From the NCBI GenBank assembly GCA_963825505.1, contig CAWGTL010000008.1:1-64000 (forward strand): a stretch of DNA of 64,000 nucleotides, given 5' to 3'. This stretch comes from JBBQSN01 sp963825505. GTDB taxonomy: Bacteria; Actinomycetota; Actinomycetes; Actinomycetales; CAWJMD01. Both the position numbers and the translations under genes were made by a program. Below the pieces are notes generated by a model. It did not search any database, was not told the DNA's origin, and was given only the letters and a program-made list of their open reading frames with translations. The stretch's first letter is position 1. Each line of letters opens with the position of its first letter. Shown here in pieces: positions 1 to 9,792 of the stretch.

Positions 1-302
1 ATTGAACGCGTTGATCGCCGGTCCAACGCCGCACGAGGCCGCGAACGGGTACTTCTCGGAGCTCGGCCAGATGCTCGTCGGGCCATCCGACTGCGGCGGG
101 CCGACTTCGCCGTCCGGATCGAGGACGGCACGGCGACGGTCCGCTTCTGTCGGAGGTCAGCTCGGCCGGGATCGGCCAGGACGCCCGGGTCAGAGCGCCC
201 TGAACGCGACGCTGCGCCAGTTCCCGACGATTCAGCGGGTGCGCCTGCTGACACCTGAGGGCGACTGCCTGTTCGACATGAGCGGCGAGAACCGCTGCCT
301 GA
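1..302 (+). pseudogene. GerMN-domain protein, C-terminal remnant
   Basis: The translation, pieced together from two frames, resembles the C-terminal half of a GerMN (germination/sporulation-type) domain: a TPHEAANGYFSEL stretch, then EDGTATVRFC in another frame, then ALNATLRQFPTIQRVRLL and GDCLFDM. GerMN domains occur in lipoproteins of many non-sporulating bacteria, so no sporulation role follows. The gene begins before the window and needs at least two frame changes within 300 bases. Whether this is real decay or sequencing error cannot be told from sequence alone; the genes to its right show the same defect. Confidence 0.5.
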
Positions 303-540
303 CCCACCGTAGCCCGACCAGGCGTGAGACCCTGAGACGTCTCCGGCCCACCGACGAGGCCATCTCCGCACGCTATTTGTGCGTACGTCACGCGCAGACC
401 GCCCAAACCGCCAGAATGACACTTGCTCTTCTGTCATGTTGGCCGCACACTTGGATCGGCGCTGGGGGTGGTCGAGTTCCTGGGGCTGAGTGCTCGAGAC
501 CCTCCGCGGCTCGCTTGCTCTGGGTAGGAGGGACGAGAGG

Positions 541-1700
541 CATGCGGCGTCCGACACTGATCGGGCTGGTGCTGGCGCTGGCCGCCGTGTTCTGGCCCTG
601 GACGGTGGGCGCGCAGCAGGCGGCCGTGCGCCTGCTCGGCCAGTACACCTTCGAGAGCGGCGCACGCTTCCAGGACACCACCGTCGGCGGCCTCTCCGGG
701 CTGGCCTACGATGCGAAGCGCGGCGTCTACTACGCCGTCTCCGACGACCGCGGCGAGAACCAGGCGCCGCGCTTCTACACCCTCCAGATCGACGCTCGAC
801 GCGAGCGGCATCAAGGACGTGCGCGTCGTCGGCGTGACGTTCTTCGACAGCGACGCCAGCGACGCCCGGCATCCAGCCGATACGAGCGCGGCGACAGCGA
901 CATGGAAGACATCCAACTGCTGGCCGACGACACGCTGCTCATCTCGTCAGAGCGCGACCGCGACGAACCGCCGTGGATCCGGCGGTTCGCGCTGGACGGC
1001 ACGCCTGCTCGGCGACCTCCCGATCCCGGCCCGGTTCATGACCGTCACCGAGCCCGGACCGGACGGCCGGCCGCGCGTCACGCGCGGCATCCGGGGCAAC
1101 CTCGGGTTCGAGGGGATGGCGCTGACGCCCTCCAGCGAGACCCTGTACCTGGCGAACGAGCAGGCGCTGGCCCAGGACGGCCCGGTCGTCATCGCTCGAG
1201 GCCGGCACCAACGTCCGGATCCTGCGGATGGAGCTGTACGGCGCCGAGAGGCCGCGCCAACCGCCGAGTACGTCTACGCCGTGGAGAAGGCGTTCGCCGC
1301 CTCAACCGACCCGAACAGCCCGGCCGACAACGGCGTCTCGGCGATGCTCTGGGTTCGCCACTGCTGCCCCAGTACGACCTGCTGGTGATGGAGCGCGCCT
1401 TCGCCACCGGCGTCGGCAACGACGTCAACATCTACGGCGTCGGCTGGACGGACGCCACCGACGTCCGCGACGTCGAGGCGCTGCCCGCGCCGTACACCGG
1501 CCGGGCCGCCACGAAGACGCTGCTGGCGAACATGGCGCGCTCGGCATCACGCCGGACAACCTGGAAGCGCTGGCGCTCGGCCCGCGCCTCCCGAACGGCA
1601 ACCAGAGCCTGATCGTGATGTCAGACGACAACTTCACGCGGCCGGTCGATCCGCCGCAGATCAACCAGTTCATCCTGCTCGAGATCGCCGCTTCCGTAAC
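541..1700 (+). pseudogene. esterase-like phytase family protein, multiply frameshifted
   Basis: The start at 541 encodes a clear signal peptide (LIGLVLALAAVFWPW then AQQA), so the product would be exported. It is followed by pieces typical of the esterase-like phytase family: GGLSGLAYDAKRGVYYAVSDD, SDMEDIQLLADDTLLISSERD, LGFEGMALTPSSETLYLANE, YDLLVMERAF and SLIVMSDDNF near the end. These lie in three alternating frames. Frame changes are seen near 790, 900, 1005, 1195, 1350 and 1535. At several of them removing one C or G restores the family sequence (for example one base before CTCGAC near 792). The family is thought to hydrolyse phosphoesters, but substrate is unknown. As written the gene cannot give a full protein. 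Confidence 0.6.
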
Positions 1701-1834
1701 GGTCCCATTCCCTAAACCTCCCTCGTCGCGGTGGAGGGGCAACGGCCCGATCGCACCACCCGTTCCCCTCGTCAAGGGCCGTCGGCGATGCGGGCAGGTG
1801 GCGTTGAGGCCTGCGGTGCGGGGTCCTTCCTGAG

Positions 1835-3300
1835 TCACTGATCCAGATTGCGAGCGGCCCGGGCGGGTGGCCGACGTGATCGCGCCGATCAGCGCCAGGC
1901 ACGCTGGCGAACAGCAGTCCCGTAGCCGGTCGCGCTGCACGACGTCGGCCGGGCCGTCGCCGCCGCTCGTCGCCAGCGTCGTCGCGTAGACCGCGCCGGC
2001 CGCGCCCGATCCCGAGCACGTTCCCGAGCGTCCGCGCCGTCGAGAGGATGCCCGAGGCCACGCCCCGCCGCTCCGGCCCGACCGCCCCCAGCACCGAGCT
2101 GTTGTTCGGCGAGGTGAACAGCCCGATGCCAAGCCCGACCACCGCCAGCCCGGCGCTGATCAACGGCAGCGGCGTCGACAGGTCCATCCGCGAGAGCAGG
2201 AACAGCCCGATCGCCAGGACGCCCATCCCGACCGTCGCCGGGATGCGCGACCCGATCTTGTCCGAGAGCGCGCCGCTCAGCGACGCCATCACCGCCATCA
2301 CGATCGGCTGCGAGGTCAGCACCAGCCCGACCTGACCCGGCGAGAGGCCGCGCCCCTGGATCAGCGCGAACGGCAGCAGGAACGTCGTCGCCGGCCGACG
2401 CCGCGTAGTTCAGCATCGAGCTGATCACCGGCGCCGTGAACGCCCGCTGCGCGAACAGCGACAGGTTGAGCATCGGGCTCGGGGTGCGGCGCTCGTGGAG
2501 CACGAACGCCGCCAGCAGCGACCAGCCCCGAGCAGCCAGGCAGCCGAGCGTCAGCTCCGAGGTCCAGCCCCAGCTTCGGCCACGATTCAGCGCCAGCAGC
2601 AGCACGATCAGCCCGACCAGGTAGACGCCCGCCCCGACCAGGTCGAAGCGCTCGCGCTCGGCTGGGCGGCGTCTCGACGCGCAGCGCCTGCCAGCTCAGC
2701 AGCAGCGCCAGCGCCGCGAACGGGATCGGGATCAGGAACACGGACTGCCAGCCGAACTGATCGGCCAGGAAGCCGCCGAGCGGCGCGCCAGTCGCCAGCC
2801 CGAGGTAGACCGTCGTCGCCTGGATGCCGAGCACCCGGCCGCGCTGGCTGCGGCGGGAAGACCGCCATCAGGATCGGCGACGAGTTCGCGATGAACATCG
2901 CGGCGCCGGCCGCCTGGAGGATCCGCGCGCCGATCAGCGTCAGCACCGACGGCGCCAGCGCGCACAGGACCATGCTGACGATGAAGACCAGCAGCCCGGC
3001 CAGGTACACCCGGCGGTGCCCGATCATGTCGCCGAGCCGGCCGAACGTCAGCAGCAGGCCGCTCTGCACCAGCAGGAACGCCGTGACGATCCACTCGACG
3101 GCCGAGATATCGGTGTTGAAGCGCGTCGGCGATCAGCGGCAAGATCGCGTTCAGGACGCTGTTCGAGAGCGCCGTGACGAACGTCCCGACGCCGAGCGCC
3201 GACATGACGATCAGGCGCCGGGTGCGGCTGACCTCGATCAGCGCGGCGGCAGCCGCCCGCCTGGACGCGCCGGGCTGGCGCCTCGGCTGGCGTTCGAGCG
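1835..3300 (-). pseudogene. MFS drug exporter, DHA2 (14-helix) type, multiply frameshifted
   Basis: Reading leftward, successive frames give a DHA2-type major facilitator: GVGTFVTALSNSVLNAILP (helix 1), LLLTFGRLGDMIGHRRVYLA (the loop 2-3 signature with G-R-LGD-GHRR), ARILQAAGAAMFIAN, GLATGAPLGGFLADQFGWQS, then ISSMLNYAASAG, LSGALSDKIGSRIPATVG and SPNNSSVLGAVGPERRGVAS. At least five frame changes separate these blocks. The usual function is proton-driven export of drugs or metabolites across the cytoplasmic membrane. The exact ends are uncertain because the first and last blocks are in different frames. The indel density is the same as in the genes on both sides. Confidence 0.65.
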
Positions 3301-3758
3301 GACGAGCCTCGGCGCTCGATGACGGCCGCGAGCGCTCGGAGGTGGCTGGATCAAGGGCGTGTCCCTCTCCCCAAGCCACGTCCGGCGGCTCCTCGTCGAG
3401 ATCGTGGTGGCTCAGATCGGTAGCTGGTGATTGGGGCGTAGTGTAGCCGCGCACGCATCCTGGCGCAGCGGTAGCAGCAGGGGCTAGCCCGTCAGCATGA
3501 TTGCAGGGCAGTCTCCGGCGCCTTGGACTGACGTCCACGGCACGTTCGGCGGTGGCAGGATCGGGGCAGCATGCTCCGGCATGCACATCGAGTAACGCCG
3601 CACGGCCCGCTTTGCTGACGAGACGACGGTGCAGAGTCGCGTCGCGTAGCGACTTCACGCCACGTGCCGTGGACTTCAGGCGACGAGCGCTCCTAGTGCT
3701 GGGCTACACTGCCGGCCGCCAGGTGTGCGCGATCTCACTGCAGGCCGACCGGCCGACC
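3301..3758. other. intergenic stretch without a convincing gene
   Basis: About 450 bases between the divergent broken MFS gene and the broken esterase. Open frames exist on both strands but none has a recognisable family pattern. Promoters for both neighbours would be expected here, but no clear motif was found. Confidence 0.4.
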
Positions 3759-3771
3759 ATGGAGGGTGCCG

Positions 3772-4757
3772 TGCCACGACCCGCGAGGCTCACCTGACGC
3801 CTTCAAGACCAGCCTGGTCCGCCCGCCGGACTTCGACGCCTTCTGGGCCGACATCCTGGCCCAGGCCGGCCGCGATCCCGCTCAACCCGACCTGTCGAGC
3901 CGGTCCCGCACCGCTCGACCGACGAGGTCGAGGTGTTCGAGATCGGGTACGACAGCCTGGACGGCGTGCAGGATCGCCGGCTGGTACTGCCGCCCGCGCG
4001 AGAGCTACCTGCCGGCGCCGTATCCCGGCGCTGCTGCTGGTGCCCGGCTACATCTCCGAGCCGACCCTGCCGAAATCGTGGGCCAAGCTCGGGTACGCGG
4101 CCGTCGGGCGTGGCGCCGAGAGGCAAGCTGCGCTCGAATCGCCAGTTCAACCCCGGCTACCCGGGCCTGCTGCTCGACAACGCCCTGGACCGCAACACCT
4201 ACAGCTACCGCGGGCTTCTACGTCGACGCCGTCCGCGCGCTCGACTTCGTCAAGACGCCGGCCCGAGGTGCGATCCGACCCGGATCGGCGTCCACGGATC
4301 GAGCCAGGGCGGCGCGCTCGACGATCGTCGTCGGCGGCGCTGCGGCCGGCGAGATCGCCGCGCGCGGCCGGCGCGCCGTACCTCTGCTGCATCATGGACA
4401 GCGCCATCGCTCTCCCACACCTACCCGTACGAGGAGATCAACGAGTACCTGCGCCTCTACCCGGACCGCGAGCCGGCCCTGCACGAGACGATGGCGTACT
4501 TCGACGTGCGTCAACATGGCGCCGCTGGTGACACTGCCCGACGATGGTCTACATCGGACTGGTGGACGACTGTGTGCCGCCCGAGACCGGCTACGCCCTG
4601 CGCGACGCGCTGACCGCGCCGACCGAGTTTCACGCCACCGCCAGACTGCGCCCACGACGCCGGGGTCTACTGGATGATGCCGAAGGTCGCCGCGTTCCTG
4701 GCCGAGCACTTGAAGCCCGCCTCGACCGGCCGCCGCGCCGAGCAGACGGTCGGCTGA
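3772..4757 (+). pseudogene. acetyl xylan esterase / cephalosporin-C deacetylase-like hydrolase, multiply frameshifted
   Basis: Pieces in three frames assemble into a CE7-like alpha/beta hydrolase: FDAFWADILAQAG, YPGLLLDNALDRNTYSYRG, the nucleophile elbow region IGVHGSSQGGAL, YPYEEINEYLRLYPDRE, NMAPLVTLP, MVYIGLVDDCVPPETGY with the acid residue, and a final H-D-AG-Y-W block. The family removes acetyl groups from short xylo-oligosaccharides and cephalosporin C. About ten frame changes occur within 980 bases; nearly all are repaired by removing a single inserted C or G. The start at GTG 3772 follows a GGAGGG ribosome binding site. The second esterase begins 11 bases downstream. Confidence 0.65.
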
Positions 4758-4768
4758 GGGAGGATCAG

Positions 4769-5150
4769 ATGATCGCCAGCCACGAGCGCGCCCCGGCCGA
4801 CTTCGCCGCCTACTGGGACGCCCTCGACGCCGAGCTTGCAGCGCTCCCGCCGCCGCCGATCCTGGAGCCGCTGCCGCTGCGCTCCAGCGACGAGTACACC
4901 TGCTACACCGTCAAGCTCACCAGCGTCGGGCCGTACCGGATCTTCGGGTACTACAGCGTCCCGACCGGCCCCGGGCCGCTTCCCGGCCTGCTGCTGACGC
5001 CCCGCTACGGCAGCGTCAACCACGTCCCAGACTACGCCGACCGCCAGCGCTACGCCGTGCTCCAGATCATGCACCGAGGCCAGCGCCTCGCCGATCAGCC
5101 GTTCGCGGCGAGCCTACCCCGGCCTGCTGACGCCACGGCATCGACGGCCG
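4769..5150 (+). pseudogene. second acetyl xylan esterase-like gene, truncated at a fusion point
   Basis: ATG 4769 follows GGGAGGATCAG. The protein starts MIASHERAPADFAAYWD and continues LGSGDEYTCYTV-like, LTSVGPYRIFGYYSVP, LLTPRYGSVNHVPDYADR and VLQIMHRGQRLADQPFAAS, the N-terminal third of a CE7-type esterase. The motif LLTPRYG precedes the region where the catalytic serine elbow should come, but that part is missing. Near 5115-5150 the esterase reading (PGLLT, HGID) slips frame and then gives way to a TPR sequence with no spacer. The catalytic domain is therefore absent and the product cannot be an esterase. Confidence 0.6.
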
Positions 5151-5530
5151 AGCACGCATATGGTCCTGATGGCCGCACGGTCGCTGCCATCCTGCACAAC
5201 CTGGCTGTCGCGTGGATGAAGATGGGGCAGCCAGCCAAGGCGCGCCCGCTGCTAGAGCGCGCGCTGGTCATCATTGAGCGCGAATTCGGGCGTAATCACC
5301 TCAGAGTCGCGACAGGCCTGCAAACCCTCGGCCAGGCTCGGGCAGACTTGGGACAGCCCGATGAGGCGCGCGACTTGCTGGTGTGGGCCGTACGAATCGT
5401 ACGCGCTCATTACCCGACTGGGCACTCGGAGGTCCTCTCGTGCGAGAGAGCTTTGCGTCGAGTCGCTCCAGACGTCGTACTGCTAGATGATGGCCGCCTC
5501 GTTAGTTCAGAGCGGGAGTCCAGCGACTAG
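5150..5530 (+). pseudogene. TPR-repeat protein, C-terminal fragment
   Basis: From about 5150 the open frame reads AYGPDGRTVAAILHNLAVAW, KARPLLERALVIIEREFG, VATGLQTLGQARADLGQ and DEARDLLVWAVRIV. These are two to three degenerate TPR_12 repeats with the L-ARPLLERAL-I pattern common in actinobacterial NB-ARC/TPR proteins, ending at TAG 5530. The N-terminal part is missing: the frame runs directly out of the upstream esterase remnant. Unlike the DNA to its left, this 380-base stretch needs no frame correction. It is likely the 3' end of a gene cut by an insertion, deletion or assembly join. Confidence 0.55.
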
Positions 5531-5969
5531 GGCGGTGAACTAGCCGACAAGGAAAGTTCGCTCGCGATAGCGCCTCCAGGCTCACCATCGGGATACGGCT
5601 ATACCCACGGCCAAGCTTGGCCGCACGCTTGAGCCAGCACTCTCGAAGCGCGCAGTGGCGGCGTGTCGCCCACCGAAGCTGACGACGGTCTATACCCAAT
5701 CTGGGCGGTAGGGGCGTGGTTGTTGTTGCCTGGATCGAGTGAACCGCGGCGGCGGCGAGGGCGGTGGCCAGCGCCAGGGACGGTCGGAGACACAGGCGGC
5801 TTGAAGGCTCGGTGAGGGTGTCGGCCGCTCGCGTGCGGCCGCGCGGATCACGTTCTCCCGGCGGTGCAGGCCGCACGCAGCGACCGGCGGTGACAGCGGC
5901 GGAGTACCGTGAGCCGACTACTCCAGGCTGCTAGATGACGCCCGATTGGGAGGTGCACTCAGGGGCTGG

Positions 5970-5990
5970 TGCGCTCACGATGCGCTCACG
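5970..5990 (+). repeat. tandem TGCGCTCAC pair (candidate integrase arm site)
   Basis: Two copies of TGCGCTCAC start 11 bases apart, about one helical turn. They lie about 120 bases before the tRNA-like core. The same pair occurs at 13916, 14154 and 52330, each time near a tRNA-Asn fragment. Tyrosine integrases of phages use such arm-type repeats; the assignment here is inference. Confidence 0.4.
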
Positions 5991-6107
5991 GCGGTCCCGG
6001 CATGAAGCGATGACAGGCGGAGGAGCCGGCACTAGCCGGACGGCGTTTCCGCAGGTCACGGCCCTGCGCGGCCCGACGCGGCACCAACCGGACGGTTGAC
6101 GTGTTGG

Positions 6108-6149
6108 CTGTTAATCGGAAGGTTACTGGTCGAGTCCAGTCGCGGGAGC
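6108..6149 (+). repeat. tRNA-Asn 3' half, candidate attachment site 1
   Basis: The sequence runs from the anticodon loop CTGTTAA (anticodon GTT) through the T arm (GGTTACTGGT, GAGTCCAGT) to the acceptor end CGCGGGAGC, as in actinobacterial tRNA-Asn. The 5' half (acceptor, D arm) is absent, so no working tRNA is encoded. One T of the T loop is missing. Partial 3' tRNA copies of this kind are the usual scar of tyrosine-integrase elements using a tRNA as attB. Confidence 0.7.
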
Positions 6150-6693
6150 AGGCGTCCACACCCCTGACCTGCGCAAACGCACGGTTCAGGCGGTCTTTCT
6201 TGTCTGACATGCCACCGGCATGCCACATCCGGGCCGGTGGCACGGCTGCTGGCACGCCGCGCGGGTGCTCCGCATGCTCCGGCCCTCCGGGGGCGGCAGC
6301 CCCCCTGTGGGGCACCCTGGGGGGCCGATCCTGCCCGGACCCGGCTGGAGCGGCTGCGGGGCCGCAGGGGCCTCCCTGTCGGTTGGGACGGTCCGGCCCG
6401 GCGGGTGGGGCGGCATCGGCGCGGCTGCCCCCCGGTGCGAGCGGACCGGCTGCCCGCCCGATGTAGTCGAGCCCGGTCGGATGCTCCCACGTGCACCAGG
6501 CCGGATGCTACGCTGCTCGCGTCGAGCGACAGGACCGACGACCTGGTGGCACCTCTGCCTCACGTACGGGTCTCGGGATGACCGGAGTCCGACGATGTCA
6601 CGCACGAACCGGCTACATCGCTCCCGAATGTGTTCCAGTGAGGCAGGTTCATTGCTACGCTGAACGCGTCGGCAACCAGACCGACTTCTCGGT
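6150..6693. other. element left end without a recognised gene
   Basis: Between the left attachment fragment and the first terminator no reading frame has a family-like pattern. The stretch is GC-rich with several short frames on both strands. It holds the ATGCCAC pair. An unrecognised short gene cannot be excluded. Confidence 0.35.
6209..6226 (+). repeat. tandem ATGCCAC pair at left end of the element
   Basis: ATGCCAC occurs twice, 11 bases apart, about 60 bases inside the left end. The same pair with the same spacing is at 13571-13588 just upstream of the integrase start. Matched pairs at both ends of one element fit integrase arm-type binding sites. A nearby inverted copy (GCCGGTGGC at 6233) could also form a hairpin with 6211-6219. 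Confidence 0.4.
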
Positions 6694-6723
6694 GGCCCGA
6701 ACCCTCGCGTAGGGGTCCGGGCC
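6694..6723 (+). terminator. intrinsic terminator
   Basis: An inverted repeat GGCCCG-ACCC / GGGGTCCGGGCC with loop CGCGTA-type bases is followed by TTCTTCGTT. This is a typical rho-independent terminator read rightward. It would insulate the xis/rep genes from transcription coming from the attachment site. Confidence 0.6.
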
Positions 6724-6752
6724 TTCTTCGTTCCAGCAGTTCGACAGCCCCT

Positions 6753-6783
6753 AGCCCTCTGTGCCCCTGCGGCACAGGGGGCT
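6753..6783 (+). terminator. hairpin just upstream of the excisionase ribosome site
   Basis: AGCCCTCTGTG pairs with CACAGGGGGCT (11 pairs, one G-T) around a nine-base loop, followed by TTTGACATG. It lies only 10-25 bases before the excisionase ribosome binding site. It may be a second terminator or a leader structure affecting translation. Confidence 0.5.
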
Positions 6784-6808
6784 TTGACATGCCCAGGAGG
6801 AGTTGCCC

Positions 6809-7071
6809 ATGTCCGAGACCATGGTTGAGCAGCGGCCGCGAGGATCACGCCCGCGCAAGACGCGATGGGCCAGTGGAAGGCGGCGCGGCGCGAGTGGATG
6901 AGCGTCAACGAGGTTGCGGCCGAGGTCGGCGTGCACCCGAAGACCGTCCGCCGTTGGATCAAGGGCGGTCGGCTTGCGGCCTACTACGTCGCCGGGTGCG
7001 TGCGGATCGACCCGGCCGATCTGGACGCGGTGGTCGCCCGTCGGGTGCCGGTGCGCGGCGGTGCCGCGTGA
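6809..7071 (+). CDS. excisionase-like HTH protein (MerR/HTH_17 type)
   Basis: The frame ending at 7071 carries a compact winged-helix of the excisionase/HTH_17 class: SVNEVAAEVGVHPKTVRRWI, then GGRLAAYYVAGCVRI with the wing, and DPADLDAVVARR. Such proteins bend DNA with the integrase during excision, or act as small regulators. In-frame starts are ATG 6865 (68 aa) or ATG 6898. The only strong ribosome binding site (AGGAGG at 6795) serves ATG 6809, which is in another frame and gives MSETMVEQRPRGSRPRKTR before running off. One lost base near 6860 would join the two, so a frameshift here is likely. The stop overlaps the next start (GTGA). Confidence 0.65.
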
Positions 7072-8207
7072 GCGCCACGCACACGCGAGACGGTCGCCCC
7101 GTGAAGGGGGACGACCGCCCTGGACGCGCCACCACTAGCACCGCTCCGCAGTCTGCCACGACTGGGCGACAGTCGTTCTCATCGCTGGTCGCCACGGAGC
7201 GCGCGCGCCTCCAGGCCGAGAAGCAGCGCCGCCGCACGCTCGTGCTGGCCCACCCGGAACTGGCCCTGAGGTTGACCAGCATCGAGTTCCTTCCCTACCC
7301 GTACAGCGACCCGCAGCTCTGGGACGGCTTCGTGCCCGAGCCGTACGACAAGTACCTCGGGCGGAAGTACCGCGACGGCACCAAGGCGATGACGACCGAG
7401 CGCGTTGAGTCCGGGCAGCGGCTCGCGCTGTTGCGGATCATCGGCGAGGCCGAGCGGCGCGTAACCGAGGGCTCGATTGCGTCGTCAACGTCACCAGGGA
7501 CGCCTGGCGCAACAGGGTGCTCGACTCCGACCTGCCAGTGGCAGCACGGATGCTGGTCATCGTCCTGGGCTCCTACATGAAGTCCGGACGCGACCCGGTG
7601 GCGTGGCCCTCGCACGCGACCTTGGCGGTCAAGTGCGGTGTCTCGGAGAAGCACGTGCGGGCGATGCTGAAGGTGCTTCAGACGCGCGGATGGCTGGAGG
7701 TGGAGTCACGGCGGCACCGGACCGCCAACGGTGCCACCAACCTCTACCGAGCGCGGCTGCCGCCCAGCCCCGTTCCGCACCGCAGGACCGGAACGGTTCC
7801 GCACCAGCAGTCCGGAGGCGACGCGGAGGTTCCGCACCTGAGGGTGGGGGGTTCCGCACCTACGGGGACGAGGTTCCGCACCGACGTACCGATGAATCCA
7901 AGAGGAACTCAGAAGGAACTCATCATCTCAGCGCGGGGAGCGCGTCCGCCGCCGTGGTGGCGGTCGTCAGCAAGAAGGCGAACAAGGCCATCAGCGAGGA
8001 AGTGGCGGGGCACCTCGTGGACGCGGTGTGCCGCAAATCGGCCGGCGCAGTCGGCAACACAACGGCCTACGTCACAACGGCGCTCCGAACCATGAGCCAC
8101 GACGATCTGAACCGCTTGATCGAACGCTGTAGCCCCACCCGTTCGGGCATCGTCACGTTGTCCGAGGACGAGAGCCCTGGATCGACCCGACCGAGAGGAC
8201 CACATGA
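7068..8207 (+). pseudogene. replication-initiator-like HTH protein of an integrative element, frameshifted
   Basis: GTG 7068 overlaps the excisionase stop. The first frame (to about 7480) reads TGRQSFSSLVATERARLQAE and PYSDPQLWDGFVPEPYDKYL. The second frame (7484 to about 7930) reads NVTRDAWRNRVLDSDLPVAA, VIVLGSYMKSGRDPVAWPS, then a winged HTH: ATLAVKCGVSEKHVRAMLKV with GWLEVESRR. This is the pattern of helix-turn-helix replication/regulatory proteins of actinobacterial plasmids and satellites. The third frame gives SKKANKAISEEVAGHLVDA and SHDDLNRLIERC; a last shift near 8170 gives EPWIDPTERTT and a stop at 8207 overlapping the next ATG. Frame changes at ~7480, ~7940 and ~8170 add up to zero, so the original length was about 380 residues. 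An alternative is two overlapping genes split at 7517-7580. Confidence 0.5.
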
Positions 8208-8443
8208 GCACCGACGACCACGACCTGACGCCCGACCCCGAGCACGAGGACCACCACACGCTGCGTCGTCCCGAGTCGTCCGACACCTACAGCGCCATCA
8301 CCCGCACCGGCGATGGACTCGGCGAGACGCTCTGTAGCGTCGTGGACGTGACCCTGGACGGCGTGACCGCTCCAGTGCCTGCCTACATGACGTTGCCGGT
8401 GCCGCTGGAGGACTTCCGCCTGCGCTCGGACGACCCGGCGTGA
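8204..8443 (+). CDS. small acidic protein of unknown function
   Basis: The 79-residue product starts MSTDDHDLTPDPEHEDHH. It is rich in Asp/Glu in its first third, then reads GDGLGETLCSVVDVTLDGV and TLPVPLEDFRLR. The start overlaps the upstream stop (ATGA) and its own stop overlaps the next start (GTGA), so it belongs to the same transcript. No family was recognised. Its place just before the capsid gene fits an accessory protein of the element. Confidence 0.55.
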   Translation: MSTDDHDLTPDPEHEDHHTLRRPESSDTYSAITRTGDGLGETLCSVVDVTLDGVTAPVPAYMTLPVPLEDFRLRSDDPA

Positions 8444-8649
8444 TCGCCAGCAGCCGCAGCGAGCGGTACAAGGTGACCGCGATCCGCTGGCGCTCAACGG
8501 CTCTCGACGTTGCGGCGATGGCGGTGGTCGCGGGGACGGACGCCGTGCTGTCGTTGCTGCCGGACGAGCGCGACCGCGCCGAGGTAGTGCGACGCGCCGA
8601 CGCGCTGCGCCAGGAGGTGGCGCGACTGACGCGGGAGACGGCAAGATAG
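8440..8649 (+). CDS. small helical protein of unknown function
   Basis: GTG 8440 overlaps the previous stop by four bases. The 69-residue product is mostly helical, with ALDVAAMAVVAGTDAVLSLL and DERDRAEVVRRADALRQEVA, and ends in a basic tail. Small proteins like this sit beside capsid genes in actinobacterial prophage-like elements, but I do not recognise a named family. A role with the capsid is only suggested by position. Confidence 0.5.
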   Translation: MIASSRSERYKVTAIRWRSTALDVAAMAVVAGTDAVLSLLPDERDRAEVVRRADALRQEVARLTRETAR

Positions 8650-8747
8650 ACCTTGGGCGACGTCGGACAGCCCGGCCCGCCGCAGGCTTCGCGTGACGCA
8701 GCCGCAGTGCACGGCGACAACGCATCGCTCAAGCACTGGAGTACGTC

Positions 8748-9552
8748 ATGGCTGGAAACACCCTCGCGCGCACCGACTTCGGCGGGAACACTCCCGCCCG
8801 AGGTCGCCGCCTTCGTCGCCGACGCCATCGTCGGCGGCGCACCGTTCACCGCCACCCTCACCCGCCGCCCCTCGCGGGGGAACTTGGCCATCCCGGTCGT
8901 GCAGTCCCTGACCGGACAGGGCTGGGTCGCCGAGGGCGCGGACATCCCCGACGTGGAGATGACCACCGGTTCGGAGGTCGTCGCGGTCAAGAAGCTCGGC
9001 GGCATCGTCCTGATCACCCGCGAGGCGTTCGAGGACGCCGACTGGCCCATCGCCGACGAGGTGGCCCGCGTCGTGCAGGACGCGTTCAGCCGCGACCTGG
9101 ACCTCGGGCTGCTCATCGGCACCGGCGCGGGCGCAAACCCGCTCGGCGTTGTCGGACGCGCCTCCGAAGTCACCGCCGCGTCCCTGGTTGGCGCGGTGGC
9201 CGCTGCCGTGGCCGAGATCGGCGAGGACGGGGGCCGGCCGACCCACCTCGCGCTGTCCCCGACGGCTGCCGCGACCGAGGCCGCCCGTGAGGGCAACGAC
9301 GGGCACCCGGTCCACCCCACCGGCATGGCCGAGATGCAGGGCCTGACCGTGGTGCCAGTGCCGGGCCTGACCGACCCGCTGGTCTACGACGCCGCCCGGC
9401 TCTACTCGGTGGTGGCCCGCGACTTCCGCGTCGAGCGCTCCACCGACTACGCGCCCGCGTTCAAGGGCGACAAGGTCGCGCTCAAGATCACCGGCCGGTT
9501 CGGCGTGGGGCTGCCGGTGGCCGCCAAGACCATCCGCAAGCTCACGATCTAG
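8748..9552 (+). CDS. HK97-fold phage major capsid protein (one probable frameshift)
   Basis: The protein reads LPPEVAAFVADAIVGGAPFT, then GNLAIPVVQSLTGQGWVAEG, VKKLGGIVLITREAFEDADW, LGLLIGTGAGANPLGVVG and, near the end, YAPAFKGDKVALKITGRFGV. This matches HK97-type major capsid proteins (E-loop, P domain, A domain). At about 265 residues it is short and lacks the N-terminal scaffold domain. The ribosome site CTGGAG points to ATG 8748 (MAGNTLARTDFGG), which is in another frame from the capsid body. The span is 805 bases, one more than a multiple of three, so a single inserted base near 8788 would explain it; otherwise translation must begin at TTG 8653. No other structural gene is near. Confidence 0.75.
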
Positions 9553-9792
9553 AGGTCGAACGGCGTCTCAGGTGGCGCAGGCGGGTCGAAGTCTTCGGAT
9601 GCGGATGGCGCTCGCCAGTCGGTTCGGTCGAGCATGCGCACCAGCAATCGGTTTCGAGGGTCTCGCCGTAGAGCACCACGGGCGAGGTCTACATCGCCAG
9701 TCGCCGACAGGCCAGAAGCGAATGTGCGCACGATGAGGGGAATGCCGCCTCATCCAGGCGTCGGCGGATCAGGGTCCGTGCCAAACGCCGGA
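9553..9792. other. gap between capsid and reverse transcriptase genes
   Basis: The 240 bases separate the stop of the capsid gene from the stop of the oppositely oriented reverse transcriptase remnant. No gene or clear terminator was seen. The change of strand here marks the border between the phage-like genes and the cargo. Confidence 0.4.

Larger units (their letters stand above)
5757..6149 (+). repeat. 393-bp direct repeat, left copy (element end)
   Basis: This stretch aligns almost base for base with 13701-14096, from GAGGGCGGTGGCCAGCGCC to CGCGGGAGC. It differs by about a dozen substitutions and a few single-base gaps. It contains a tandem TGCGCTCAC pair (5970-5989) and ends in a tRNA-Asn 3' half. 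The similarity reaches far beyond the tRNA part, so it is more than a simple att core. It suggests that a related element once ended here too. The left copy has more small deletions than the right copy. Confidence 0.85.

Noticed and set aside
5502..5876. Minus-strand frame between the TPR fragment and the left repeat
   Set aside because: No family pattern, no ribosome site, and its 5' part lies in the direct repeat where the other copy does not keep the frame.
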